From Streptomyces sp. NRRL F-5122 (GTDB taxonomy: Bacteria; Actinomycetota; Actinomycetes; Streptomycetales; Streptomycetaceae), in NCBI RefSeq assembly GCF_001507435.1, contig NZ_LMWH01000268.1:1-34640 (forward strand): 34,640 bases of DNA. Direction: 5' to 3'. The notes beneath the pieces were generated by a model. The model was not told the origin of the DNA and ran no database searches. It worked only from the letters and a program-made list of their open reading frames with translations. Below, piece after piece: positions 1 through 11,890 of the stretch. The position numbers and the translations under genes are program-made. Position 1 is the stretch's first letter; the number at the start of each line of letters is the position of its first letter.

Positions 1-1
1 G

Positions 2-64
2 GTCAACGACCGCGGCCGCGTCCCCGCGAGCATCCGCGAGGCCTACGAGAAGGCGAACGGCTGA
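2..64 (+). CDS. lsr2: Lsr2 nucleoid protein, C-terminal end (partial)
   Basis: Only the last 20 codons and the TGA stop lie in the window; they read VNDRGRVPASIREAYEKANG. The pattern of an RGR followed by P, then I-R-x-A-Y, is the DNA-binding end of Lsr2. Its RGR loop enters the minor groove of AT-rich DNA, and the protein silences horizontally acquired genes in actinobacteria (family knowledge). Its position just before clpC matches the usual Streptomyces order. The start is outside the window. The last 22 bp overlap the end of the opposite-strand gene. Confidence 0.85.
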   Translation, partial: VNDRGRVPASIREAYEKANG

Positions 65-636
65 GCGCACGAGCGCAGCAGCCGGACCCGGTGGCACTGT
101 GTCGCCATCGTGTCGACCAGACGCACCAGATCGGGGGCGCCCTCACCGCCCCGCACGGCCGACAGCGTCGGCAGCAGAGGTTCCACCTCGCGTCCCGGCT
201 CGGGGGGCCGCAGCCACACGGCGGCCCCCTGTGACTCGTTCCGGTCCGGGGGGAGCGGCCGGGCTTCCGGGGTGCCGGCCGGACCCGGCGGGAGCGGAGC
301 CTCCATGTGCCCGCCCGCCCCGATCGCCGTGAGATCCAGGGCCAGCGTGCCCCATTCCAGCCATTCGAGCAGTCCGGGTAATTCCTCCGCGCTTCCCGCG
401 GCCACCAGCAGCCGCAGCCTGCCTCGGTACCGTGCCACCGGTGAGGCGGTCCCCAGATGCCGCAGCGCGGCCGGCCCGGCCTCGACGGGCATTTCCAGGA
501 CGTCGAAGCGCACCCCGGTCGCCAGCCGCACCGGCTCCCCGGGCAGTGTCGCCCAGCCCAGCCCTTCCTCGTACCAGTGACGCACCGAACTGCTCGGGGC
601 GGGCGGTCTTCGGGGGAGAGGCACCGTGTGGACCAT
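43..636 (-). CDS. Conserved hypothetical protein between lsr2 and clpC
   Basis: A 197-residue protein if it starts at the ATG at 636 (MVHTVPLPRRPP). The open frame continues upstream to 1083, but that part runs through the clpC promoter region and looks like poor protein, so I rejected it. The body is rich in W, E, L and R (GLGWATLPGEPVRLATG, LLEWLEWGTLALDL) and reads as a soluble globular domain. I see no membrane segment, signal peptide or catalytic motif. No Shine-Dalgarno sequence is evident before 636. The gene is convergent with lsr2, and its final codons (SCAQPFAFS) lie inside the lsr2 coding end. A protein of this type is, as I recall, common at this locus in Streptomyces. Function unknown. 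Confidence 0.7.
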   Translation of the reverse strand: MVHTVPLPRRPPAPSSSVRHWYEEGLGWATLPGEPVRLATGVRFDVLEMPVEAGPAALRHLGTASPVARYRGRLRLLVAAGSAEELPGLLEWLEWGTLALDLTAIGAGGHMEAPLPPGPAGTPEARPLPPDRNESQGAAVWLRPPEPGREVEPLLPTLSAVRGGEGAPDLVRLVDTMATQCHRVRLLRSCAQPFAFS

Positions 637-848
637 GCCAGGAGCAACAGCGGAAGTCCGTTCGGGGTTACGCTGTGTGTCGAATTCAGTGCGCACAGTG
701 CCGAAAAAGGGGGCATGTGGGGGTGTTCGGCGGCGCAAGGATGTTCGCCCGTAGCGGAGGGAACCGGTGCGCGCGGCATGGAGTGTCAGTGCGTACGGGT
801 AAGACATCCCTAGTGGGAGGGGGCGACCCGCGGAAAAGGCCGTCTCGC

Positions 849-862
849 GTTCGCCAAAGGCG
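849..862 (+). promoter_or_regulatory. ClgR-type operator upstream of clpC
   Basis: The sequence reads GTTCGC, five bases, then GCG, which is the motif I recall for ClgR, the activator of clp and lon protease genes in actinomycetes. It lies about 205 bp before clpC and about 32 bp upstream of the sigma-R-like -35 element, a plausible activator position. The match is by eye. Confidence 0.6.
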
Positions 863-893
863 TACTGGTGAGTGGAGTGACTGCCTGGCCTGC

Positions 894-921
894 GGGAACA
901 TCGTCTCGCACCATCGGGTTG
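894..921 (+). promoter_or_regulatory. Sigma-R-type promoter for clpC
   Basis: GGGAAC (894-899), exactly 18 bases, then GTTG (918-921). The sigma-R consensus for thiol-oxidative stress promoters is GGGAAT-N18-GTT, so there is one -35 mismatch and ideal spacing. clpC is reported to be in the sigma-R regulon of S. coelicolor (from memory). Transcription would start near 928 and give a leader of about 140 nt. No convincing vegetative promoter was identified in 637-1066. Confidence 0.55.
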
Positions 922-1066
922 GAGCAGATGTCGGCGTTCGGGGTCAGGAGGCCAAGGACGGTGTCGGCAGTTGGAATGAGCGGTCCCCGCTTGCGGGACT
1001 AAGCTGCGGAAGGACAGCGAGGGGAGCGTCCCCTCACTGCCTGACCGCTCTGAGGAGCGATTAACG

Positions 1067-3592
<2,526 letters not shown>

Positions 3593-3614
3593 CCCCTCGG
3601 AGGGTTTCGCCGCC

Positions 3615-3655
3615 GGGGCTGCCCCGGGACTTCGGTCCCGAGGCAGCCCCTTTTT
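3615..3655 (+). terminator. Rho-independent terminator of clpC
   Basis: A 9-bp perfect outer stem, GGGGCTGCC (3615-3623) with GGCAGCCCC (3642-3650), continues into an inner stem capped by a CTTCGG-type loop. Five T residues follow (3651-3655). It starts 23 nt after the clpC stop. Confidence 0.93.
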
Positions 3656-4423
3656 GTGCTTCCGACGGCCTTTCGACGGCGGCACGACCACGGAGAGGGC
3701 CTGGATCAGGGCGCGGCCGGGTCATGGGCGGTCCGGTGGGCCGCTGCCGTCCGGCCGCGCGGGGGCCCTGCCGGCCGGTGCGCGGAGTCGGGATGCGCTG
3801 TCCCAGGCGCCGCGAGGGCGCATGGCCCGGCCGCCGAGCGCGGTGTCCGGGGCACGGTGCCCTTCTCCGCGCGGACGGTCCGACGGGAGGCCGGACGCTG
3901 CCCGCCCCGGTGCGGTGGTGGACCGTGACACGGGCGAACGGTGGTGGACCGTGACACGGGCGTACGCGCCCGCGCGTACGCCGGGCGCCCGAAGGCCCCG
4001 CTGCCGCCGGGGCGCAACGGGCACAGGCGGTGGGACGACTTCACCCGGCCGGGCGGACGGGGGGAATCGAGTTCCGGCCGGGGTTTTCACGGCCCTCGAA
4101 ATACGTCCCGTCAGCCGTAGTCGATCTGTGACGGATGGTCGGCTCGGCGGGCGGCTCCGGTGACATGCCGCACAAGGGGTTCGACTGATACTAGGCACCA
4201 TAGTCGGGCATGTTTCCGGGCAAAAGGGACTTAACTCACTCTCTTTCGAAGTTGGAATACGGAAATCTCCCCAGTCAGGCGATTGCCCGATATCGGAACC
4301 ATCTGTCAAGCTTCCTGATTTTTTGCTGCCGAGTACGAGCTATCGTCGTAGATCACCCATTTTGGGCTCGGTCGGTGCTGCGGTTACCAAGAGATGGTCA
4401 AGTCCCCGACCTCCGAGGTTCCG
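3656..4423. other. Gene-free stretch between clpC and the M23 peptidase
   Basis: Long open frames exist here on both strands, but they are low-complexity products of GC-rich sequence (Pro, Arg, Gly and Ala runs) with no recognisable domain, so I call none. The left half (to about 4080) is very GC-rich and holds the tandem repeat and hairpin listed separately. The right half (about 4090-4390) is clearly more AT-rich and probably carries the promoter and leader of the peptidase gene. I looked for the c-di-AMP (ydaO) riboswitch often found before Streptomyces cell-wall hydrolases and could not recognise its conserved elements. Confidence 0.6.
3913..3964. repeat. 26-bp tandem repeat, two copies, abutting a hairpin
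   Basis: Bases 3913-3938 and 3939-3964 are two head-to-tail 26-bp copies beginning CGGTGGTGGACCGTGACACG and differing at one position. Immediately overlapping the end is a perfect 10-bp inverted repeat, GGCGTACGCG (3959-3968) with CGCGTACGCC (3973-3982), around a 4-base loop. No gene is nearby on either strand. Binding site or replication slippage are both possible. Confidence 0.85.
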
Positions 4424-5113
4424 ATGGTGAAGCGCACCCTGACCCTGCCGTCCCGTACGTTCCGATTCCGCACCCGAGTCGCCGCAATGGCTGCCGGAGT
4501 GGGGGCCTCGGCCGTGCTGGGAGTCGGGGTCGCGGTCGCGGCCGGCGCCACCGAGGGCAAGGCCGCCACCGAAGCCGTGGCGGCCAAGGTCCCCGCCGAC
4601 GCGAAGAAGGCCCCTGTCCGTCCTGCCGAGGCCAAGGCTCCCGCCCGCCCCGCCGAGGCCAAGAAGCCCGCACGTACCGCTCCGATGCGGCCGGGTGCCT
4701 GGATGGGCCCGGTCAAGCACTACACGCTCTCCGCGAGCTTCAACCAGGCCGGCGGGATGTGGCAGTCCACCCACAGCGGCCAGGACTTCGCCGTCCCGAG
4801 CGGGACGGGTGTCGCCTCGGCGTTCAGCGGTACGGTCGTCAAGGCCGGCCCGAACGGCGCGGGTGACGGGCCGGCGTACGGCAATGCCATCGTCATCCGG
4901 CATCCGAACGGCATGTACAGCCAGTACGCCCACCTCTCGCGGATCGACGTCCGCGTGGGTGAGTCGGTCACCCGCGGTGAGCACATCGCGCTCTCCGGTA
5001 ACACCGGCAACTCCAGCGGGCCCCACCTGCACTTCGAGATCCGCACGACCCCGAACTACGGCTCCGCCGTCGACCCGGTCGCCTACCTGCGGTCCAAGGG
5101 CGTCGGTCTCTGA
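4424..5113 (+). CDS. Secreted M23-family (LytM-type) peptidase
   Basis: 229 residues from the ATG at 4424, which has GAGG five bases upstream. An in-frame ATG at 4394 would add ten residues but has a poor ribosome site. The N-terminus is basic (RTFRFRTRV), followed by a hydrophobic Ala/Gly/Val stretch (about residues 20-42), a likely signal peptide or anchor. Then comes a Lys/Ala/Pro-rich linker with repeated RPAEAK units (about 45-85). The catalytic M23 domain has the zinc ligands of the family: HSGQDF near the start and HLHFE near the end, with YAHLS between. Such enzymes cut peptidoglycan cross-bridges or peptide stems. It is convergent with the TetR gene, with only seven bases between the stops. 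Confidence 0.85.
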   Translation: MVKRTLTLPSRTFRFRTRVAAMAAGVGASAVLGVGVAVAAGATEGKAATEAVAAKVPADAKKAPVRPAEAKAPARPAEAKKPARTAPMRPGAWMGPVKHYTLSASFNQAGGMWQSTHSGQDFAVPSGTGVASAFSGTVVKAGPNGAGDGPAYGNAIVIRHPNGMYSQYAHLSRIDVRVGESVTRGEHIALSGNTGNSSGPHLHFEIRTTPNYGSAVDPVAYLRSKGVGL

Positions 5114-5120
5114 CCCGTCC

Positions 5121-5717
5121 CTACGAGGGCGTGCCCGAGTGCGCCTGAGTCACCAGATCGATGGCGACCTCGAGGACAGCCTTGCGCTTGTCCGCGGGGT
5201 CGCCCTCCATCTCCTGCAGGACGAACATCCCCGCGTGCATCGTGAACAGCGCGCTGATGCAGCGGACCTGGTCGGTCAGCGACGCGTCGGGGTCCCTGAT
5301 GATGTCGCGCATCTCCAGCATGCGGTCCTTGAACTGACTGCCGATGCTCAGTTCGCGAACGGTGGCCTGGTTCTCCTGCATGAAGCGGAAGAGGGGGGTC
5401 GCCCCGGCGAGGGCCTCGCTGTAGCGGCGCAGGACCTCCTGCTTGGTCTCCAGGCTGTGCGGCTGCGCCTTGCCCCACTCGATCAGCTCGTCGATGGGCC
5501 GGGACAGGTCCTCGAAGATGCTGACGAGGATCTCTTCCTTGGTCCTGAAGTGGTAGTAGAGCGCGGCCTTGGTGACGTCCAGCCGCTCGGCGATCTCGCG
5601 CAGCGAGGTCTTCTCGTAGCCCTGCTCGGCGAAGAGTTCGAGCGCCACGTCCTGGATGCGCTGGCGGGTGTCTCCCCGCCCCTGCCGCTTCGTGCCGTCC
5701 ATGGTGGTGCCGCCCAT
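5121..5717 (-). CDS. TetR-family repressor, probably of the divergent MFS exporter
   Basis: 198 residues. The N-terminal domain is typical TetR, with the HTH at about residues 38-57 (SLREIAERLDVTKAALYYHF), preceded by RIQDVALELFAEQGYEKT. The C-terminal ligand-binding half (about 65-198) is not recognisable to a subfamily by eye. The start at 5717 is preceded by GAGGAG ten bases upstream; an internal ATG at 5702 lacks one. It is divergent from the MFS gene, and the 172-bp gap holds a mirrored operator pair, so autoregulation plus control of the exporter is the simplest model. The inducing ligand is unknown. Confidence 0.88.
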   Translation of the reverse strand: MGGTTMDGTKRQGRGDTRQRIQDVALELFAEQGYEKTSLREIAERLDVTKAALYYHFRTKEEILVSIFEDLSRPIDELIEWGKAQPHSLETKQEVLRRYSEALAGATPLFRFMQENQATVRELSIGSQFKDRMLEMRDIIRDPDASLTDQVRCISALFTMHAGMFVLQEMEGDPADKRKAVLEVAIDLVTQAHSGTPS

Positions 5718-5780
5718 CCCTCGTAACTCCTCGCGCTCCCGGAAAAACCCTAATGCGCCGTCGGCAGGCAGGCCACCGAA

Positions 5781-7473
<1,693 letters not shown>

Positions 7474-7492
7474 CACGCGCGGACTCCGGTCC

Positions 7493-7529
7493 CGAAGACC
7501 CCCGGCGCTGTCCGCCCCGGGGGTCTTCG
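7493..7529 (+). terminator. Terminator of the MFS gene
   Basis: A perfect 13-bp stem, CGAAGACCCCCGG (7493-7505) with CCGGGGGTCTTCG (7517-7529), and an 11-base loop, starting 19 nt after the stop. No T-run, as is common in Streptomyces. Confidence 0.85.
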
Positions 7530-7579
7530 TCCGTCCACGGCTCAGGGCGATGTCGGTGCTCCGTGGCAGCATCGAAGCC

Positions 7580-8011
7580 GTGGACAGGATGCGGCAGCTG
7601 CGGCTCGCCAAGGACGCGATGGACCGGGACTGGGCCGACCCGGATCTGGATCTCGACGCCGTCGCCGCGCACGCCGGGTACTCGAGGTATCACTTCATCA
7701 GGGCGTTCAAGGCGGCCTACGGCGAGACCCCCGGCCAGTATCTGACGCACCGGCGGATCGAGCGGGCCGAGGACCTGCTGCGTACCGCGAACCTGACCGT
7801 GACCGAGATCTGCCATCTCGTGGGATTCAGCAGCGTCGGCACGTTCTCCGCCCGGTTCAAGGCCTGGACGGGCCTCACCCCCAGCGAGTACCGGACCAAG
7901 CACGTGGCCCGCGGGGCCGCGCTCATTCCGGGCTGCTACGCGATGCTCTGGGCCGGCGGGTTCCGTTCCGGGCCCGGGGCGCCGGACCGCAATTCCGGAG
8001 AAGCGCCCTGA
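7580..8011 (+). CDS. Small AraC-family transcriptional regulator
   Basis: About 143 residues from the GTG at 7580 (VDRMRQLRLAKD), consisting essentially of the double-HTH AraC domain: DLDAVAAHAGYSRYHFIRAFKAAYGETPGQYL, then VTEICHLVGFSSVGTFSARFKAWTGLTPSEYR. A short C-terminal tail of about 35 residues has no known domain. There is no ligand domain of usual size. Start choice is uncertain. CAGCAT lies seven bases before 7580, which would give a leaderless mRNA. The alternative ATG at 7550 (153 residues) lies only 20 bp after the MFS terminator and has a badly spaced ribosome site. It is followed 58 bp later by a VOC gene on the same strand; such regulator-VOC pairs are common. Confidence 0.85.
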   Translation: MDRMRQLRLAKDAMDRDWADPDLDLDAVAAHAGYSRYHFIRAFKAAYGETPGQYLTHRRIERAEDLLRTANLTVTEICHLVGFSSVGTFSARFKAWTGLTPSEYRTKHVARGAALIPGCYAMLWAGGFRSGPGAPDRNSGEAP

Positions 8012-8069
8012 TGCCCCAGGTGCCTACCGTGGGGGCGCAGAAGAAACCACCCGCCTCCGGGAGCACGCC

Positions 8070-8522
8070 ATGATCAAAGGCCTCGCCATCACGACCGTCT
8101 GGGTCCTCGACCAGGACCGGGCCAAGGAGTTCTACACGCAGAAGCTCGGCCTCGAGGTCCGTACGGACATGACCATGGGGGAGGGCGGCATGCGCTGGAT
8201 CACGGTCGGCGCCCCCGACCAGCCCGACGTCGAGTTGACGCTCATGGTGCCCGGTCCGCCCGCGATGGACCCCGAGTCCGCCGAGATGATGAAGAAGCTC
8301 GTGGCCAAGGGCGCGCTCGGCGCCGGGGTGCTGGCCACCGACGACATCCACGGTGACTACAAGAGGCTGAAGGACCGCGGCGTGGAGTTCCTCCAGGAGC
8401 CGCAGGAGCGGCCGTACGGCACCGAGGCGCTCTTCCGCGACGACTCCGGCAACTGGTTCTCCTTCACCCAGCGCCGGGAGGGCGGCCTGGATCTGGACAA
8501 GGACTGGTCCAGCCAGGCGTAG
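8070..8522 (+). CDS. VOC-family (glyoxalase/bleomycin-resistance fold) protein
   Basis: 150 residues with the two beta-alpha-beta-beta-beta halves of the vicinal oxygen chelate fold: ITTVWVLDQDRAKEFYTQKLGLEV in the first and DIHGDYKRLKDRGVEFLQEP, then FRDDSGNWFSF, in the second. The substrate cannot be told; the family includes dioxygenases, glyoxalases and drug-binding proteins. The ATG follows GGGAG at about seven bases. It lies downstream of the AraC gene and may be its target. It is convergent with cseC, five bases between the stops. Confidence 0.85.
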   Translation: MIKGLAITTVWVLDQDRAKEFYTQKLGLEVRTDMTMGEGGMRWITVGAPDQPDVELTLMVPGPPAMDPESAEMMKKLVAKGALGAGVLATDDIHGDYKRLKDRGVEFLQEPQERPYGTEALFRDDSGNWFSFTQRREGGLDLDKDWSSQA

Positions 8523-8527
8523 GTGTG

Positions 8528-9868
8528 TCAGCCCCCGGACAGCGGCAGCATCGGGAAGCTGCCGGTGTTCGTCGGCGCGTGCTCCGGCAGCCAGAGCACG
8601 GCGACCGCCCCCTCGGCCGCCATGTGCTCCGGGGCCCCGGTGGGCCGGATGTTGCGGAAGGTCAGTCGTGCGCCCAGTACCCGCGCCTGGCCCGCCGCGA
8701 TCGTCAGACCCAGGCCGTAGCCGGTGCCCGAGCGGTCCGTGCGGCCTGTGCGGAAGCGCTGCGGACCGTCCGAGAGCAGTTCCTCCGGGAAGCCCGTGCC
8801 GTGGTCCCGGACCCGGATCACCCGGCCCTCGACCGACACCTCGATCGGCGGCTTGCCGTGCCGGGCCGCGTTCGCCAGCAGGTTGAACAGCACACGCTCC
8901 AGACGGCGCGGGTCCGTGGTGACCTCCGACTCGTGGATCACCCGGACCTCGGTGTCCGGGTCCTTCGCCGCCACCCGCCGGGCCACGAACTCGCCGAGCA
9001 TGATGTCGTGCAGTTCGGCACGCTCGGAGGCCCCGTCCAGCCGGGCCACCTCCAGGACGTCCTCCACCAGCGTGCGCATCGCCTGTGCACGGTCCAGCAC
9101 CAGCTCGGTCGGGCGGCCCGGCGGGAGGAGCTCCGCCGCGGTGAGCAGGCCCGTGACGGGCGTACGCAGCTCGTGGGCGATGTCCGCCGTGACCCGGCGC
9201 TCCGCCTCCAGACGCTGCTGGAGCGCGTCCGCCATCGCGTCCACCGCGCGCGCCAGATCGTCGGTCTCGTCGCGCACGACTCCACCGATGGCCTCCCGGA
9301 CACGGACGTCGGTCTCCCCCGCGGCCACCCGGTTCGCCGCGGCCGCCGCCTTGCGCAGCCGCCCGGACAGCTGCCCGCCGATGAGTACACCGAGCGCCGA
9401 GCCGCCGAGGACGACCGCGATGGATCCGATGAACAGCGCCTGGTCGAGGTCCTTCATCACATCGGCACCGCGGTCGGTGAAACGGGTGTGCAGGGACAGC
9501 ACCCGCCCGTCCTTGAGCGGTACCGCGGCCCAGATGTCCGGCACACCGTGTGGGCCCTCGGACACATAGGTGGCACGCCGGCCCTCGGCCACCTTCTCCA
9601 GCAGGTCCCGCGGGATGGCCGGGTCGTCGACCTTGACCCCGAAGGACTGGGTGCGCCCGGATTCGTACATCCGCTGGGCCACCTGGATACGTTCGTCGGC
9701 GAGATCGCGCGAGTTGTCGAGCATCGAGACGCGCGCCGCATTGTGCACGACCAGGCTCAGCGCTATCGCCACCAGCGCGCCGACCAGCGCGATCGCCGCA
9801 CTGAGCTTCCATCTGAGACCCGTCCGTATGGCGTCGTCCGGGATCAGGCGTCGAAGAGAACCGCGCAT
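8528..9868 (-). CDS. cseC: CseC, envelope-stress sensor histidine kinase
   Basis: 446 residues. TM1 is at about 20-41, the extracytoplasmic sensor region at about 45-143, TM2 at 144-166 and HAMP at about 168-222. The dimerisation and phosphoacceptor motif AHELRTP has His at 232. The ATPase domain has an N box (FNLLANAARHG, about 328-338), a G box (DHGTGF, 355-360) and GTGYGLGL. It is the last gene of the sigE operon, seven bases after cseB. In S. coelicolor CseC senses cell-wall damage such as that caused by vancomycin and phosphorylates CseB, which activates sigE (established knowledge). Assignment rests on the complete sigE-cseA-cseB-cseC order as well as on the domains. Confidence 0.93.
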   Translation of the reverse strand: MRGSLRRLIPDDAIRTGLRWKLSAAIALVGALVAIALSLVVHNAARVSMLDNSRDLADERIQVAQRMYESGRTQSFGVKVDDPAIPRDLLEKVAEGRRATYVSEGPHGVPDIWAAVPLKDGRVLSLHTRFTDRGADVMKDLDQALFIGSIAVVLGGSALGVLIGGQLSGRLRKAAAAANRVAAGETDVRVREAIGGVVRDETDDLARAVDAMADALQQRLEAERRVTADIAHELRTPVTGLLTAAELLPPGRPTELVLDRAQAMRTLVEDVLEVARLDGASERAELHDIMLGEFVARRVAAKDPDTEVRVIHESEVTTDPRRLERVLFNLLANAARHGKPPIEVSVEGRVIRVRDHGTGFPEELLSDGPQRFRTGRTDRSGTGYGLGLTIAAGQARVLGARLTFRNIRPTGAPEHMAAEGAVAVLWLPEHAPTNTGSFPMLPLSGG

Positions 9869-9875
9869 CCCCGGC

Positions 9876-10580
9876 TCAGGCCTTCAGCTTGTAGCCGAAG
9901 CCCCGGACCGTCTCGATCCGGTCCTGGCCGATCTTCGTGCGCAGCCGCTGCACATGGACGTCGACGACCCGGGTGTCACCGCCCCAGCCGTAGTCCCAGA
10001 CGCGTTCCAGCAGTTTGTCGCGCGACAGCACCGTGCCGGGCGCCGACGAGAACTCCAGCAGCAACCGCATCTCGGTCGGCGTGAGCGCCACCGGCTGCCC
10101 CGAGCGCCGTACCTCCATGCCCTCGGTGTCGATCTCCAGCTCGCCGAAGCTGAGCACCCCGCCGTCCTGTGCCGAGGTGTCCTCGGACCCGCGGTCGGCG
10201 CCGCCCGCGTGCCCGAACCGGCGCAGCACGGCGCGGATGCGCGCGACCAGCACGGCGCCGTCGAACGGCTTGGTCACATAGTCGTCGGCTCCGGCCTCCA
10301 GCCCGAGCACGACGTCGATCGAGTCGGCGCGGGCGGACACCATGATCACCGGCACGGTCGACTCGTCGCGGATACGGCGGCACAGGCTGACGCCGTCCAG
10401 GCCGGGGACCATCACGTCCAGCAGGGCGATGTCCGGGCGGCGAGTGCGGAAGGCCTTCAGGCCGGACAGTCCGTCGGGCATGGCGGTGACCGCGAAGCCG
10501 TCCCGTTCCAGGGCGAGTTGGGTGGCCTCGCGGATGACGTCGTCGTCCTCGACGAACAGGACGTGGGTCTGCTCTGCCAT
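9876..10580 (-). CDS. cseB: CseB, OmpR-type response regulator of sigE
   Basis: 234 residues. The receiver domain has the acidic pocket EDD at 11-13, phosphoacceptor Asp55 (LLDVMVPG) and Lys104 (YVTKPF). A linker of about 15 residues precedes a winged-helix output domain whose VDVHVQRLRTKIG recognition helix and RGFGYKL end are typical of OmpR/PhoB. Phosphorylated CseB activates the sigE promoter in S. coelicolor. It starts nine bases after cseA ends, in the same operon. Confidence 0.95.
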   Translation of the reverse strand: MAEQTHVLFVEDDDVIREATQLALERDGFAVTAMPDGLSGLKAFRTRRPDIALLDVMVPGLDGVSLCRRIRDESTVPVIMVSARADSIDVVLGLEAGADDYVTKPFDGAVLVARIRAVLRRFGHAGGADRGSEDTSAQDGGVLSFGELEIDTEGMEVRRSGQPVALTPTEMRLLLEFSSAPGTVLSRDKLLERVWDYGWGGDTRVVDVHVQRLRTKIGQDRIETVRGFGYKLKA

Positions 10581-10589
10581 CCGCCGCTC

Positions 10590-11255
10590 TCAGTTCCCGG
10601 CGGGGGCCGGCGTGCCGCCGTCGCCCACCGCATTGCTGTACTCGTTGCGTGTGCTGGTCACGAAGGCGAAGTGGTTGCCCCTCCAGCTGTACGTGATCAC
10701 ATCCTCGCTGGAGGGATACGACACCGGGTCGCCCTTCTCGTAGATCTGCTGGGTCACCACCAGGTCACCACGGTCTATCTCGGCGTAGACCGGCGGCTCC
10801 TCGGCCTTGAACACATTCTGGTACCTGCGGTTCTCCATGCGGTACACGTACGAGCCGACGCCGACGGCGTCGCCGCAGGTCATCACGTTGACCACGATGT
10901 CGCTGGCGGTACCGCGGGTCACGTCGCCGTAGGACACGTCGATCGGGTACTCGTCGGCCACACACGGCTTCAGATCGTCCTTGACCGCCTTCGCGACCCT
11001 GGGGTCGGCCTTGACCATCCGCACGACGTCCAGCCGTGTCGGCTCCTTGGCGGCCGGCGAGCGCGAGACGGAGGGGGAGGGGGCGGCGCTCGGGACCACC
11101 GCGTCACTGGCCGCCGGACCCTCGTCCCGGGCTCCGGTGCCGCCGGTGGCGCAGCCGGAGACGAAAAGCCCGACGGCGGCGATCGCGGCCGTCGCCACGA
11201 TCACCGCTCTCAGGGCTCCTCGGGGCTCCCTGGCCCCCGTGCCTAGGCCGCGCAA
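10590..11255 (-). CDS. cseA: CseA, lipoprotein negative modulator of the SigE system
   Basis: 221 residues if it starts at the TTG at 11255. The N-terminus is a lipoprotein signal: basic start, hydrophobic VIVATAAIAAVGLFVSG, then lipobox Cys35 (FVSGC). The mature part begins with a Ser/Ala/Pro linker and contains a domain with DVVRMVKADPRVAKAVKDDLKPC. In S. coelicolor CseA is an extracellular lipoprotein that dampens sigE expression. The TTG start lies inside the end of sigE (13-bp overlap) with GAGGAGCGGGAG just upstream, so translation is probably coupled. A later GTG at the start of VIVATAA would leave too short a basic region. Confidence 0.9.
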   Translation of the reverse strand: MRGLGTGAREPRGALRAVIVATAAIAAVGLFVSGCATGGTGARDEGPAASDAVVPSAAPSPSVSRSPAAKEPTRLDVVRMVKADPRVAKAVKDDLKPCVADEYPIDVSYGDVTRGTASDIVVNVMTCGDAVGVGSYVYRMENRRYQNVFKAEEPPVYAEIDRGDLVVTQQIYEKGDPVSYPSSEDVITYSWRGNHFAFVTSTRNEYSNAVGDGGTPAPAGN

Positions 11256-11782
11256 CGCTCCCGCTCCTCACGCTCCAGCGCGCGTGCGTCCAGGTCGCGC
11301 GCCTCCAGCTCCTCCCGGAGCCGGGCGAGCGCCCGGTGCAGCGTGCTCTTGACGGTACCGGCCGACATGCCGAGAGCGGCGGCCGTCTCCTCCGTGGACA
11401 TCTGCTCCCAGTGTCGCAGCACGACGACACTGCGCTGCTTCGGCGCGAGGACCTTCAGGACGTCCATCAGCAGGGCCCGGTCGGCGTGCTGCTCGGTGGA
11501 GTCGTCCACGGACGCGTCCGGGAGCTGCTCGGTGGGGACCTCCTCGAGCCGGCGGGCGCGCCACCACTCGGTACGCGTGTTGATCATGACGCGCCGCAGA
11601 TAGGCGTCCGCCAGGCGCTTGTCGGCGATGCCGTCCCAGCGGCCGTAGGTGCGCACAAGCGCCGTCTGCAGCAGGTCCTGCGCGTCGGTCGGGTCGGGAA
11701 CCAGCCGGCGGGCGCTGCGCAACAGCGCGTCCTGCCGGGTACGGACGTACTCCTCGAACTCGAGCACCTCTCCCTGCGCCAT
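11243..11782 (-). CDS. sigE: SigE, ECF sigma factor for cell-envelope stress
   Basis: 179 residues from the ATG at 11782, which follows GGAGG at eight bases; the open frame upstream to 11866 has no such site. Region 2 (about 5-85) contains the core-binding segment DAQDLLQTALVRTYGRW and the -10 recognition segment RRVMINTRTEWWR. Region 4 (about 115-165) has the HTH MSTEETAAALGMSAGTVKSTLHRAL. The sequence closely resembles S. coelicolor SigE as I remember it. SigE directs transcription of wall-glycan and membrane-maintenance genes. No anti-sigma factor is encoded next to it, as expected, since it is controlled by CseB/CseC at transcription. Confidence 0.96.
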   Translation of the reverse strand: MAQGEVLEFEEYVRTRQDALLRSARRLVPDPTDAQDLLQTALVRTYGRWDGIADKRLADAYLRRVMINTRTEWWRARRLEEVPTEQLPDASVDDSTEQHADRALLMDVLKVLAPKQRSVVVLRHWEQMSTEETAAALGMSAGTVKSTLHRALARLREELEARDLDARALEREERERCAA

Positions 11783-11890
11783 TCCGACCGCCTCCGTTCC
11801 CCGTGTCCGACGTCTCCCGCGGCTGCGTCCCACAGCCGGGTGCCGGTTCTGCTCAGCCCGTGTCATCCGTGTGCCGCCCTTTCGGTGGCA

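Noticed and set aside
3654..4309. Several open frames on both strands after clpC
   Set aside because: Low-complexity Arg/Pro/Gly products, overlapping each other, no ribosome sites and no recognisable family.
4090..4393. c-di-AMP (ydaO) riboswitch before the M23 peptidase
   Set aside because: Expected from Streptomyces biology, but I could not recognise the conserved elements in the sequence.
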